Source: Cannabis sativa
Taxonomy: Eukaryota; Streptophyta; Magnoliopsida; Rosales; Cannabaceae
Length of the DNA: 64,000 nucleotides
NCBI RefSeq assembly: GCF_029168945.1
Contig: NC_083603.1
Span: forward strand, 36,925,396 to 36,989,395
Direction of reading: 5' to 3'
Part shown: piece after piece, positions 1 through 11,516 of the stretch
Layout: every line of letters starts with the position of its first letter
Position numbering within the stretch: position 1 is the first letter of the stretch
Program-made: the position numbers and the translations under genes
The notes under the pieces: generated by a model
Databases searched by the model: none
What the model was told of the DNA's origin: nothing
Seen by the model: only the letters and a program-made list of their open reading frames with translations

Positions 1-8
1 TTCTCCAG

Positions 9-569
9 ATGACAAGTTATTTCCAGGAAGCTCAGAATCATGGTGCTGAAATGGATCAGACTACTCAAGTGAGTCTCATCTTGAATAGTCTGACTCCAGA
101 TTTTCTGCCCTATATATCAAATTATGTCATGAACAAGAAGGAACAAGACTTTCATACGTTAGTCAATGACCTTCAGACATATGAAAATTTGATTGGAGGT
201 CCCAAGAAGAGAGGGAGTAAACCTCAGAATTCAGGAAATGGTAATAGGACGAATAATCCTAAGGCACACGTTGCCTCTACTTCCAAATCCAAGAATAAGA
301 AGAAGTGGAAAAATGCAAGGAAGCAAGCTCAAGCTGCGAAAGCAGCTAAGAACAAAAAGGGTGCAGCTTCTGGTGATACACCGAAAGGAAAATGTTTCTA
401 CTGCAATGAAAAAGGCCATTGGAAACCCCAATGTCCTAAGCTTCTTGCAAAGAAACAAGGTATTTCTTTCTATAAACTGATGTGTTTTAGTGAATTATTA
501 TCCATTTGGATTATTATTTCTGGACTACTAACCTTGTTTATTTTTCTTCTTATAGCTCAAGCTTCTTAA
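9..569 (+). CDS. Copia Gag, C-terminal part with zinc knuckle
   Basis: Gag packages retrotransposon RNA into cytoplasmic virus-like particles. The visible part begins in the helical UBN2-type region (residues 1-65, with NYVMNKKE near residue 39). A Lys/Asn-rich basic linker follows (about 66-127), then one CCHC zinc knuckle, C129-x2-C132-x4-H137-x4-C142, for RNA binding. The basic composition and the knuckle context (KGKCFYCNEKGHWK) are typical of Angela/Tork-like plant Copia Gag; the lineage is recalled, not searched. The last 30 or so codons, after GISFYKL, form a hydrophobic tail absent from the A2 copy, which stops at the equivalent point. I take this tail as read-through into spacer, so the true gag end is probably near 478. 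The frame may continue left of position 9, so the start shown is not the biological start. No protease or pol frame follows. Confidence 0.75.
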   Translation: MTSYFQEAQNHGAEMDQTTQVSLILNSLTPDFLPYISNYVMNKKEQDFHTLVNDLQTYENLIGGPKKRGSKPQNSGNGNRTNNPKAHVASTSKSKNKKKWKNARKQAQAAKAAKNKKGAASGDTPKGKCFYCNEKGHWKPQCPKLLAKKQGISFYKLMCFSELLSIWIIISGLLTLFIFLLIAQAS

Positions 570-2263
570 ACTTGGATGCTTTCTTAGCGAGTGGGATCTG
601 AAAGCTGGATTATGGATGGAGGTCGTCTATGATAAAGAAGAAGCTCTTTTTTTTTTGAATTAATTGTTTCAATTTCAAAACAATTTGGATTTCATGTTTG
701 GGATTTTATTCCCTGTTCTTTTCGCATAATATTGCAAACAATTTTTTAATTTATAATAAAGTACTTTTTACAAATAAATTGCAATCTATAAGTTGAGCTT
801 CATTACTTTATCTTATAAATCAATTACCAATTATTATATTTATTATGTTTGTATGTGTATGTGTTTTTATTATTAATACAAATTCTATAGTTATTTAAAC
901 TCCTTACAGAGTTATTACTACATAAACACTAGAAATTATTTCTATGTTTATGAATAATTGTTAATTCTAAAACAATTATTAAGAATTTATTTAATAAAAA
1001 GATCTTTTGATCTGACAGGGGTGGAGAAAAAGTTAAGAATAATATGCAGTTCAACGATCTTTTATATCTAATGAACTATGAGTTATATTAAACTCCACAT
1101 AATCTCTAGTACACTTAGGGAATCATGATTTTACAACCTTTAGGGGTGGATCATAATTTTTATATACTTAGGGGTGGACTTTATTCCACAGTACTCTTTG
1201 TAACACATAATTTTAAACATAGAAGTAATATAATTAGCTATTATCAGAATAAATCTTTGATTTTGATTATATGTTCTAGTTTAGGTTTACTGTTGTAATA
1301 AATAATGATACCAATAAAGTTCTTTGATAATGTATCACATTACCTTAATTGAGTGGGAGAATATTAAAATTCTTTACCCATCTTCATTTGGTTGACACTT
1401 GTGATAGAAAATTAAGAACACCTCTGATAAAAAAAATCTAACCATTCACATGGATAGAAATAACTTATCAGAATTATGAGAATAAGATAGAAGAATTCTT
1501 GCATAGTCTATTCAAATGACTTGAGTCAAGATTTCTAATCCTCATAACATTTTATGCCATCTTAATTTGATTACTTAATCTCTAACAAGTATATTACACT
1601 TCAAATACTGGACTGCTATGTTAATGACCTAGTCTTAAAGAAATTTACAATTTCAGACTAAGACAATAAGTAACAACGAGATATCCCTCAAAACAATAAT
1701 AAGAGGTTAAAAAATATTATTTAACCAGACATCTATTGTTAAGTGGGAGCCATCTGAGATGTAATCAAATGGGGAACATTAGGGGACAATCAAGAAAGAT
1801 TTATGAAAGTGACCTATATGTTAGAAATTAAGGAACTATACTTTAGTAATCCTAATATCCACACAAACTCATTAAGAATTTTAGATGGTGGTTACTCTGG
1901 GGGTGGAGGAGTTATTGTAGAAGAGTGTAAAAACCCATCTATAATAATTCAAGCTCCATCAGAGAAGATATAACTTTGTAAATTCGAAATTACCAGAAAG
2001 TTATTTTACTGAAGAAAATTCTACGCTATATTATCTCAATTCCATATTTTAAAATATGAGAGATATGTCTTCTGTTTATTCAGATGTACTTTAAAGCAGT
2101 AAGGATTTTCATATCCCTTGATGAGTAAAACATATAGTAAAGGATGTTTCATAAATGTTTTTATGAACTAGTATCCGAAAGTTTGGATGGATTCAAATAT
2201 ACTACACTTGATCTGAAGATCAAGACAACAGGTTGATTAATTTGCACAGTTTATTTTATGTTA
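570..2263 (+). pseudogene. Decayed Copia pol (RT/RNase H relic)
   Basis: There is no long frame, and only about 1.7 kb lies between gag and the LTR, against roughly 3.5-4 kb for a full Copia pol, so most of pol is deleted. A short relic of the region before Copia RNase H is readable near 1725-1800: PDIYC, a stop (1740-1742), then VGA. The same relic is clearer in B1 and B2. The purine motif AGGGGTGGA recurs (near 1017, 1142, 1171). Two related copies (this one and A2) share the short gag-relic-LTR layout. Confidence 0.6.
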
Positions 2264-2278
2264 GTGCAAGTGGGAGTT
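2264..2278 (+). other. Polypurine tract of Copia A3
   Basis: GTGCAAGTGGGAGTT lies directly before the LTR's first TG. The same 15-mer precedes the 3' LTR of B1 (57782-57796) and B2 (26284-26298) and, reversed, that of A2 (42291-42305). This fixes it as the plus-strand primer site of the family. Confidence 0.8.
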
Positions 2279-4199
2279 TGTTGGGGTTTTGTGCCCTAAA
2301 TAAAACACTTTACAATCTGATTAGTTATCAATATAAGAAATTTGAAGTGATTTATGTTTGCATGAATTTTACATGATTATGGTTTAATATGTTTATTATA
2401 TTTATACACAAAATCTGTTAAGTCCAGATCATATGTTTATTCACAATTACAGTATTGTCAACACAATGGAATGTGATTGTGATTATATGAATCAAAAGAC
2501 TAAGTCCCTATTTCATCAGTGTTTTGGATTTACACTGATGTGATAATCAGCGATGATGTGTACTTACACTTGGAGTAAGTGTTATGTTCTTTCCAGGACA
2601 TTGGTAAAGTATACTAGTTTCGAATATATGGAGTATACATTGGACTGGACCGATATTGAACTTGGTCAAAGATATTATAAACTTACCGTTGTATCTTTCC
2701 AAGTCAATATCAGAAGTTGATCTTAGATTAAAAGAATCTAAATCCTGATATGCTTAGGCTCAATCTCGAGAGTGCTATTCATGTTCTTTGATTTAATAGT
2801 TAAGCCTACTTTAGGGTCAGGGTGATACGTATATTTTGGGAACATGATAGCATAACTGAGTGGGAGTACTGAACATAAATATGGAATCTATACCTTCTAC
2901 TGGTGTACAGAAGTCAAGTGATGATTCCCTTCAAGCTTAGTTAAATAGAAGTAAATGGATGACCTCTTGTTTCAGTGGCTATATATTAGATCACTAAAAC
3001 ATCATTTACAGGTAACTAAGTGTTTTAAGGGGAAAAACACATTGAGGGGTGGAAACAGTAAATTTATCCCATCTCGATGTAAATCCTCATATAGAGGATC
3101 TTTAATCACATTAAGATTATAACAATGGTTAAATGAGATAGCATATGTATATCGTGAAACATATAGTATGCTCTATATAAGTCTGAGAGTGCAATTCCAA
3201 GTTCTAAGAGTGGATTCAACAAGGAATTAATAAGTTAGGGATTTACTTGGTAAATTCGGTTCAACTTATTGGAAGCTCAACAATATAGATACATGGTCCC
3301 CATTCTAGTTGAGACCATATTGTTTGTAAGACTCTATAATTGATTAATGATTAATCAATTATAATTCCAAAAGTTAGACTATGTCTAATTTAAGAATTCT
3401 CACTAAGTAAGGTTGAAATTGTAAATAAAAGGGTTTCTAGGTTTAATTATTAATTAAGAGACTTTGTATGTCTAATTAATAATTATTTTAAATGACAATA
3501 TTATTTAATAATCTATTTTAGTTATTAAATAATTAGTTTTGGCATTTAAATGGTTAGAATTGGAAAAATGACATTTTTGGAGAAATAGAAATAAAATTGA
3601 GGAAACTACAAGACCCTAGTGAGGCCCAAGTCACACGTATGGCCGGCCACTATAGTGTGTTTGCCAATTATTATTTTCAATTTTTTAATTGCCAAGTAAT
3701 TGCTAACCTAAACCTAGAAATAATAGGAAAGTGGTGGATCACACTAAATAAGGCAGTTAATCAATTACACAGTAAAAGAGGAAACTGTTTATTTGGAAAG
3801 TTGAGCTCTCCCTTTTCCCTATATATTGTCGCCCCCTCTCTTCCCTTGGTATGCATCAGTATCTCACGAAATCAAGAGAGAAAAGGGAGAGAAATTTTGA
3901 AATCCTTGTGAGAGAGAAGTGCCCACACACAGCAAACAGTACCTCAATCATAGATTGGAAGACTGTGAAGGATCACATCCATCTGAAGGACTTTCGGGCT
4001 CAGATCTTGATTATACTCTGCTACACACAGGAATCAAGGGTTAGAGATGTGAGTGGAAGGAGACACATTATTCCACTGCAATCACTGTAAGGCTTAACTT
4101 TTTATGTGTTTTATTTATCGTTTTAAAAGTTCATATTTAGGTTGTTAAATCAACATACTTGTGAGTAGATCTAAGATCTTGGTAAAATTAATTCCAACA
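2279..4199 (+). repeat. 3' LTR of Copia A3 (1.92 kb, subfamily A)
   Basis: It begins TGTTGGGG, ends CCAACA, and so has the inverted TGTTGG/CCAACA termini. It matches, in reverse, 40381-42290. A TATA-like TATATATT lies near 3821. Short open frames inside it (3597-3911, 3851-4090) are not conserved in sister LTRs and are not genes. Confidence 0.88.
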
Positions 4200-5029
4200 C
4201 GATAGCCCCTCAACTAGCCTCTGAAATGGTTAGTGCAAGGATTGAGTTTGTAGTTGGAAAGTTACATAACTTAACACTTCAATCTGATCTGTTGGAAAGA
4301 GTTAGAAAAGCTCCACTTGAGGATTCCGAGCTGGTTAAAGTTAGAGATGAAGTAATGGCTAGTCGGCCTAAAGACTTTTCAGTCTCGAATAATGGAATGT
4401 TATTATATAAAGCTCGATTTTGTGTTCCTGGTGTTGATGAGCTTAAGAAAGAGATACTTGATGAAGCTCATACCACACCTTATTCATTACATACGGGAAC
4501 CACCAAAATGTATCGGGGTTTGAAACCCTACTTCTGGTGGTATGGGATGAAAAGAGATGTGGTGAACTAGGTGTCCAAATGCTTAACGTGCCAGCAAATC
4601 AAGGATGAACATCAAAGGTCGACAGGGTTATTGCAACCTTTAGTCCTTCCTGAGTGGAAGTGGGAGGACATTACAATGGATTTTGTAACTGGATTGCCTA
4701 GAACCACGAGAATGTATGATTCAGTGTGGGTCATAGTGGATAGATTTATAAAATCAGCTCACTTTCTGCCAGTGAAAGTTACATATTCAGTGGATCAGTA
4801 CGCTGAATTATATGTAAAGGAGATAATTTGTCTCCATGGAGCCCCTAAATCTATTGTTTCAGATAGGGATCCAAAATTTACATCAAAGTTTTGGGTGAGT
4901 CTTCAGAAGGCTATAGGTACTAAGTTGAAGTTTAGCACGACCTTTCACCCTCAGACTGATGGTCAGTCAGAAAGAACAATTCAGATACTTGAAGGTTTAC
5001 TGCGAGCCTGTGTCATGGAGTAAGTACTT
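4200..5029 (+). pseudogene. Gypsy/Tekay integrase, zinc-binding domain and most of the core
   Basis: Integrase inserts the cDNA copy into nuclear DNA. The frame opens in the RNase H to integrase linker (IAPQLASEM, then [15 protein letters not shown]). The HHCC finger follows (AH, SLH, CLTC) and then the DDE core: D in MDFVTGLP, D in VSDRDPKF, E in DGQSERT. The core is cut at 5029 by the solo LTR and continues at 7348 in the same frame. An in-frame TAG at 4568-4570 splits the finger (DVVN, stop, VSKC). The related intact-looking frame at 31122-32492 has Glu-Phe around this point. The gene is non-functional because of the stop, the inserted LTR and later frameshifts. Confidence 0.9.
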
Positions 5030-7342
5030 TGTAACACCCTAACTAACATAGGCGTATTACGTGATTTTTAAACATGTTGTGCAGCTCGTTGCTAATCAAC
5101 GAGGTTTATGGAAAACTTGATTAATTAAAATTTTTGCTTTTTAATTAAACTTATAAAATATTTATACAAAAGACTCGGGATCCCGATTACAAAATCATTT
5201 ACAAAAGTTTACTGTTCATACAAAATAATTGTCGCCTAGCGACTAGTTACAAAAATAGCCTTGCTGTCCCGAGGATCGTACGCTCCAGGCCTTACCGCCC
5301 CGACATGTACAATCTTCATAGGCTCGTTCACGGTCCATCAGCTCTAGCCTTGCCTTTACCTACACATAAACATAGCACTGTGAGTCGACAGACTCAGTAA
5401 GAAAAGCATAATAATACTCATACATAAATCCCGGTCATGATCACACGCCCATACCCCTGATCATAACCCTAACTGCCGTGTCCAACACGATACTGAGTAC
5501 CCCTAACTGCCGTGTCCAACACGGTACTGAGTTCTGAACGTTCATAGGGACGGTACTATTGACAAGTAACAGCCTGATCGGTCGAACCGGTCATACTCCG
5601 GCTGTTGGTCATACTCCAGCCTGTACCGACGTGTTACAGTATCAGCCTGATCGGTCGAACCGGTCATACTGTGGCTGCTGGTCATACTCCAGCCTGTACC
5701 GACGTGATACGTCAATAGTACGGAACCACCAACCTAAGTGTTAGCCTGATCGGTCGAACCGGTCATACTCCGGCTGCTGGTCATACTCCAGCTTGTACCG
5801 ACGTGACACAGTTGGATGGTTCGAAGCCAACATACATAACTAATGTAATCTAAGAGGCTTCCTACATGCACGCTAAACATGTAATCTACATATGCATACT
5901 GTTATACTAATCTTACATGGATTCCGAATTCAGGTGTGCCGGTCAACCTGACTGGAACTATCTGCGCGGCGGATTACAGGCTCCTAAACCATAAAAATCA
6001 CAACACTATAAGTGATACGCTAAATCACTACCCGGGGACTTAAACTAGGAACTAAAACTTTCCCTATCGATAAAAAGCATGGCAATACCCCCAAAAACAT
6101 AAAATCGAGGAAAACTAGGGTTTCTGAAAATTCCCCAACCGGTAGACCGGTTCTGCAATCGGAATTCCGGTTCTGAGAATTCCTGGACCCTCATCCAGAA
6201 TTCCGGTTGCACAACCGGAATTCCGTGTCCTCGCAGGAAATTTTCAAAAATTCACATCTCAATCAATTCCAACCCAAATCACACAAGATCTTCCCGACCT
6301 GATCTATATGACCCAAATAACCATTCAAAGGCAACAAAACCACCCAGAACTCACAGAATCACAAAACACCATTAAAGCCCAAGCTTTGAGTTCCAAAACT
6401 CAAACTTGGTTAGAATCAACTAACATGCAATCAAACTATATTAAACCTACATAATCATGCATAATTAACCCTCTGAAAACAACTACAAACTTCAACAACA
6501 TCACAGCAACAGATTTAAACCATTTCTCTTTGAAAACCATAATTTTGAGCTAAAAACCACCAAGCTTGAAATCAAAGCAAATAACATGCATTCACTAGCT
6601 CTAAACTACTTAAAATAACAAGATTAATCCACTGAAAATAACAACAATTCACAGCAGCAAGAACATATTAAAAATCAAGCATGCATCATCATCTTTTCAA
6701 ACATTTTCTAAAAATTACAAAAGGAAAGGGTTAGAAACTTTACCAAGGCTTGAAGAACACTTAGAATGAAGGAAGAATAGCTTGAAAATCAGAAATCCCA
6801 GCCTTAGCAACACCCTACCAGCCGAGAGAGAAAGAGAGGAAAAGAGAGAGCCTTTTTGAAATTTTTTTCTATTTTTCTAAGTTTTGAATGAAAATGAAAT
6901 AAAGGGAATACTTAAGCAATAATCTCTTTCAGCCAACACTTAATATTAAATAACACTTAATTCAATTATATAAAGCCCACTAAAGGACAAAATATCATTG
7001 GGCCAAAAAGACCATTTTGCCCCTCCACACTAAAATAACATAATAACACTAAAGGGGTATTTTTGGGAAATTCTAAATTCCCGGCCATTCCCGACATTCC
7101 CAATGTCTAATAAATCGTCCCAAACTACTAACATACTAAGTTGTGATTTTACTGAGCCAAACACCGAGTTCCATGATACCGGGCACCGGAAATGCAAAAA
7201 TATGAAAACTACTAAATGACATAGAAATGCATCTCTGAATTCAATAATAACAGTATAAATAATTATTTAAATAGCTATAAATAATTTCATAATTAAACGT
7301 GATTAACTGCTAATTTCCAAATTAAACTAAGCGGTCTTTACA
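5030..7342 (-). mobile_element. Solo LTR of a Tekay-type element (2.3 kb)
   Basis: It starts TGTAACACCC and ends GTCTTTACA. It is flanked by the perfect 5-bp duplication TACTT (5025-5029 and 7343-7347). It matches the LTRs of the full element at 28824-38356, which codes on the minus strand, so this solo LTR is antisense to the integrase it splits. It contains three 65-70 bp imperfect repeats (about 5570, 5642, 5742) with the core CGGTCGAACCGGTCATACT, and two copies of a CCGTGTCCAACACGG hairpin unit (5475-5540). Solo LTRs arise by recombination between the two LTRs of a full element. Confidence 0.93.
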
Positions 7343-7347
7343 TACTT

Positions 7348-8033
7348 GCCCTTGACTGAGTTCTCCTACAGAAATAGCTACTAGAGTATAATAGGGATAG
7401 CTCCCTATGATATGTTATATGGTAGGAAATGTCGCTCCCCTATTCATTGGGACGAGACTGGAGAAAGGAAGTACTTAGGTCCAGAATTAGTTCAGAGGAC
7501 CAATGAGGCTATTGACAAGATCAAGGCTCGAATGCTTGCTTCTCAAAGCAGGAAGAAAAGTTATGCTGATCCGAAGCGCAGAGATGTCACATTTCAGGCA
7601 AGGGAACATGTTTTCCTGCGAGTTTCACCAAGGGTATTAAGCGCTTCGGGAAGAAGGGTAAGTTGAGCCCTAGGTTCATTGGGCCATTTCAGATACTTGA
7701 GAATGTCAGGTAGCGTATCGGCTAGCCTTACCACCAGCCTTGTCAGCTGCTCATGATGTATTCCATATTTCAATGTTGAGGAAATATGTTTTAGACATGA
7801 CTCATATCTTTAGTTATGAAGCCCTTGAACTGCAGTCAGACTTATCCTATGAAGAGCAACGTGTACAGATTCTTGACAGAAAAGAAAAGGTTCTCCGGAA
7901 CAAGACCATTGCTTTAGTTAAAGTGCTCTAAAGGAACAGTAAGGTGGAGGAAACCACCCAGGAGTTGGAGTCTGATATGAGGACTCAACATCCAGAGCTA
8001 TTCAGGTTAGATTTCGAGGACGAAATCCTTTTA
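7348..8033 (+). pseudogene. Gypsy/Tekay integrase C-terminus and chromodomain
   Basis: This continues the frame broken at 5029. The bases either side of the solo LTR join through the TACTT duplication into KYLPL, then GIAPYDMLYGRKCRSP, the end of the integrase core and the GPY/F-side region. In chromoviruses the terminal chromodomain steers integration to heterochromatin. It is visible here as IALVKVL, a stop (7929-7931), then RNSKVEET and HPELFRLDFEDEIL. Damage includes a TAG in the joined core segment (NSY, stop, SIIG), frame shifts around 7630-7740 (the frame leaves and re-enters near AAHDVFHISMLRKY), and the stop in the chromodomain. The gene ends just before the polypurine tract. Family assignment is secure; function is lost. 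Confidence 0.88.
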
Positions 8034-8046
8034 ATGGGGGGATAAT
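8034..8046 (+). other. Polypurine tract of T1
   Basis: AATGGGGGGATAA lies between the end of the chromodomain frame and the TGTAATGACC start of the LTR. The equivalent site in the full Tekay element is the C-run at 31121-31133, read on the minus strand. Confidence 0.7.
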
Positions 8047-10062
8047 TGTAATGACCGCTTTAGTAATTTGGATTAGTAAAGGCAATTAGCACTAATTTCT
8101 GTTATTTTGATGATTATTTATGAAATTAATTATTTGTGGACCCCAATATTTAGAAATGAATATTAGAGTTATAATTTCTCAATTCTAGAGATTTTATTAA
8201 ACTCTAGCGGTATTATTTGTCCTATATCTGAATTATGTTATTTTTATAATTTTTGCTCAGCGGCAACGGAAAATTCGATGGATTGCTAGTTTGATCACAT
8301 GGGTAAGTATAGAACCTTATTTCTTAGTGGGAAATATTGTAGAGAAAATAAAATATCGGGATTAAGCGAGATTATGGAATTTGACAATTTTACACCTAGT
8401 TTTGAAAAATACTTATGTTATAACTTTGAGGGGATTTTAGTCATTTCCTTTAGTGAAGGATAGGTGGCTTTCCTAGCTTAGTGACACCTAGCTAAATCAA
8501 TTTCAGCAACAGATTGATTAATCTCTTTTCATTTTAATCAATTAAGGAAATAAGAGAAAACCTAAAATTGAAGGAAACCTTTCTTTCCTTCCTCTCTCTG
8601 TTCGAATCCAACAAGAACAAGGGGGAATTGCTCCTGATTTGTGGTGGTTTTAGCAAGGAAATCTTGGGAGAATCAAGCTAAGGTAAGCCCTAGTAGAACC
8701 CTTCTTTAGTTTTTAAGTTTTTGCTTGGTTTGAGTTTATGATTTTGAGAATTAGTGGCTTTTAGGGTTTGGGATGTTTAGGATTCGAATTTTAGGGTTCA
8801 TTTGAGTTGATTTTAACTTCGAGTAGCTGATTTAATGGTGTTGTGTTTAATTTATGCAAGTTGGAGCTTTGAATTCAAAGCTTTGGTCTTTAATGGCAAG
8901 TTGAGTTTCATGGGATTTTTCTGTGAAATACTGGCTGGAATATATTGTATATACCCTAATTATGTACTCTGGAAGGTTTGGTGACGTTTGGTGGAGTTTT
9001 GAGCAAGAAATGCAATTTCTTGGGTGGACTAGTGCAAACCGGGTAACCGGTTTTGGCAGGGTTCCCCAACCCTTTCAATTTCTCGATTCTCGTCCATTCA
9101 GTGCCGTGGTTGGGTGTTTTCCTATTTCTAGAGTTAGATTAACACCTAAAAAGTATAACAGAACCTAGGGTTATGGGTTCGGGTTTCCTGGAATCGGGGT
9201 TTTGATCATATAACTTACCCGATTTCATAATGTCATTAGGGCATCTATCTAGCATGAGATTTCCGTTCAGGTCGGCTAGCACACTTGAATTCGGAAAGAA
9301 GGTAAGAACTGTGTATAATGTGTGATATCAATATCTGAGTGTATGTATATGTTATGTGTATATGCATGCTTAAAGTGTTAGTTGCACTACCAACACTTGT
9401 ACAGTTAAGGTATAGAGTGCATTGGTATAGTGAATATTAATTGAGAGTACATTACAGTGATACCCACACAGGTACGGGAAGGTACTGAGTGTGTGTGGTA
9501 TATCACTCACTGGTACTCAGGGTGTGAAACAAACCCTACTAACACTCGTGCAATGAGGTACGTAATGTATGTGGTATAGTGGTTATACCCTAGTATGGAA
9601 CGTTCTTACTCATTTGTTGAGCCTTGTAAATAGGTGTATGGCCTAAATACAAGTCAGAAATTATATGATATGTTATATGCTTTTCGTGCTGAGTCTGTCA
9701 ACTCACAGTTCTGCTTCTATGTGTAGGTAAAGGAAAGGAAAAAGCTGAATAGGAGTAAACCTTTGCTAGGATGAGATTGTACATGTCAAAGCAGCGCGAC
9801 CTGGAGTGTTCGGTCTCGGGACATTAGGGGTTATATTTTTTAGTCGCTGTGCGACCTGGATAATATGTATTTTTGAATATTATGTTTAAAAAGTTTGAAA
9901 ATAGGATCCCAGAACTTGTAAATACTTTAGTATAGTATAAAGTTTTATTAATTAATACAAAAGCTTTAATTTGACACATATTTCAAGAAAATTCTTTCAT
10001 TAGCAAAGACAACACTGTAATTGAAAAAGCACTGTAGCGTACCTTAGCAATAGGGCGTTACA
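8047..10062 (+). repeat. 3' LTR of T1 (2.0 kb)
   Basis: It starts TGTAATGACCGC and ends GGGCGTTACA, giving TGTAA/TTACA termini. It is related to, but clearly diverged from, the 5030-7342 LTR family read in sense (which starts TGTAAAGNCCGC). The short open frame 8923-9168 is not supported as a gene. The predicted right target duplication is CATTT (10063-10067); its partner is not in the window. Confidence 0.75.
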
Positions 10063-10399
10063 CATTTATTTATCGTTACAAGACATTATACCTATATTAT
10101 TTAAATAATCGAAAAGGGCCGACCCATAGGCTTTGCAATACAAGCAGATGCCCAGGGCCAAAAAGGTAAGAGGTCCCAATTTATTTGTTTGTTTCTTTTT
10201 TCATGATGCATAGGCTCAATATGTTATTGGGGACTTTTCATAAATGTGTAAATTGAGGGTATAGTTTACTTTTTTATGGCATAAATAAATAACACTATAG
10301 GGTTATGGATTTTTTTTACATTTATATGGGTTTTTTTTATTCCATATGTTTGTAAAAAAAAGTAGAAATCCCATATTTATAAAACAACAATAAGTTTTA

Positions 10400-10512
10400 T
10401 CGAAAAAGTCGCCAGAGAAGTCACTGGCACCAGAATAGTCATCGAAAAAATTATTGTCGCTGAAAAAGTCATCAGAAAAGTCACTTGAAAAGTCACTTGA
10501 AAAGTCACCAAA
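10400..10512. repeat. Degenerate 12-18 bp repeat (GAAAAGTCA core)
   Basis: GAAAAGTCACTT and variants (GAAAAAGTCGCCA, GAAAAAGTCATCA, GAGAAGTCACTG) recur about eight times. The last three units have a period near 12 bp. Confidence 0.6.
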
Positions 10513-10721
10513 AGTAAATGTCTTGGATATAACTAAAAATATAACCAGTTATATGAATAAAAACTAATAACTCAAACTCGTTGTAATTGAAATATGACAG
10601 GTTATGTAACGTAATAAATAAATATAAATAACATAAAATAACTCAAACCAGTTATAATATATGAAGAAGGTGAGAAACCTTAAGGTTCAAGTGCTGAAAC
10701 GTTTGACGAGGCTAACAATCT

Positions 10722-11187
10722 ATGCTCACTTTAATGCCTCTATTTGGAGAGGTCGCCATTCCTTGTCTTGCATCTTTTCAGCCTCCGGCGATGATTAATT
10801 TGCTGGTCTGCTTCGGCCTGTTCCATGACCATCTACAGGTTATTTCTACATACTCGAGCCACTGGTCCTCGAAGATTCAGGCTCCAAAATCGTCGATAGT
10901 GGTACTCTTCCTTTCAACTTCATGTTCATACATCAAGATTCCTCTTTAGCCGCACGCATAGAACCCCACTTGCCTGATCTTCTCTTTTCCAAAAGGCCTC
11001 ATCTCTAGAAGCCCGACTCGTGAAGCATCCCTCTCGCAGTAGGGTTCCAAATCTCGGTCAAAGAAAGAACTCGGGTCTAAGCTCTCAACTTCAAGGAAGG
11101 AAACTGAAAGAGCACAAATGTCATCTACCTTTCCAACGGCGAGTCACTATAGTGACTCGTCTTCGTGTTCTTCCTTTGGATTATTGA
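10722..11187 (+). other. Unrecognised open frames, possible gene fragment
   Basis: Three overlapping short frames are open: 10722-10949 (75 codons from an ATG), 10829-11008 (59 codons, no ATG used) and 11005-11187 (60 codons). The middle one has ordinary protein-like composition (for example EPLVLEDSGSKIVDSG, then FNFMFIHQDSS), without the low complexity of the flanks. I do not recognise any family. A decayed host exon with frameshifts at the overlaps would look like this, but chance frames in balanced-composition DNA would too. Confidence 0.25.
11140..11159. repeat. 20-bp perfect palindrome, copy 1
   Basis: CGAGTCACTATAGTGACTCG is identical to its own reverse complement. An identical copy lies 142 bp downstream. 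Confidence 0.9.
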
Positions 11188-11281
11188 GCCAAAAATGCTA
11201 GAGTCGACTCACCGACTCACTACAGCAATCATCATGCTCACGGAAGCCAATACTACAATCCTTCTACTGTGAGACCATCAC

Positions 11282-11301
11282 CGAGTCACTATAGTGACTC
11301 G
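11282..11301. repeat. 20-bp perfect palindrome, copy 2
   Basis: The 20 bases are the same as at 11140-11159, and both are followed by TCTTC. Related half-sites (GAGTCGACTCACCGACTCAC) lie between them near 11202-11222. Confidence 0.9.
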
Positions 11302-11516
11302 TCTTCCTCTGCTTTCCTCCACAATTGTTATATTAATTTAAACACACATTTTCAAACAACTTCATTATTTTTTTAAAAAAAAGGTGTTCCAAAGAAATTA
11401 TCTATACACACATTCTTACATGTGATATTCGAAATAAATGTCATCATCACGATTCACTCCCTTACTATAGCAATTCCTATTGGGTTTTATGCCCTAAATA
11501 AAACTCATTTCAATAT

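Larger units (their letters stand above)
1..4199 (+). mobile_element. Copia element A3, 3' half
   Basis: Order on the plus strand is gag C-terminal part, decayed pol, polypurine tract and 3' LTR. The 5' LTR and gag start lie left of the window. The element sits inside a Tekay polyprotein gene: sequence directly after its last CA (4199) reads in frame into the RNase H to integrase linker of that gene. The expected right target duplication is therefore 4200-4204 (CGATA); its partner is outside the window. LTR and gag group it with A1 and A2 (subfamily A). Confidence 0.85.
4200..10062 (+). mobile_element. Tekay-type chromovirus remnant T1
   Basis: It contains integrase, chromodomain, polypurine tract and 3' LTR of a plus-strand Gypsy element. 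Everything upstream is cut off by Copia A3 or lies outside the window. A solo LTR (5030-7342) interrupts the integrase. It is the oldest layer in this part of the window, because both insertions disrupt it. Confidence 0.85.
10063..11477. other. Sequence between elements; no recognised gene
   Basis: This is the only kilobase-scale stretch not assigned to a retrotransposon, apart from 59707-60556. It is AT-rich to about 10680 and then more balanced in base composition up to about 11310. I see the imperfect AAAAGTCA repeat, unrecognised open frames at 10722-11187, and two palindromes. It could be diverged host sequence or an old unrecognised element. Confidence 0.5.

Noticed and set aside
3597..4090. 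Two plus-strand frames of 104 and 79 codons
   Set aside because: Inside the Copia 3' LTR and not maintained in sister LTRs.
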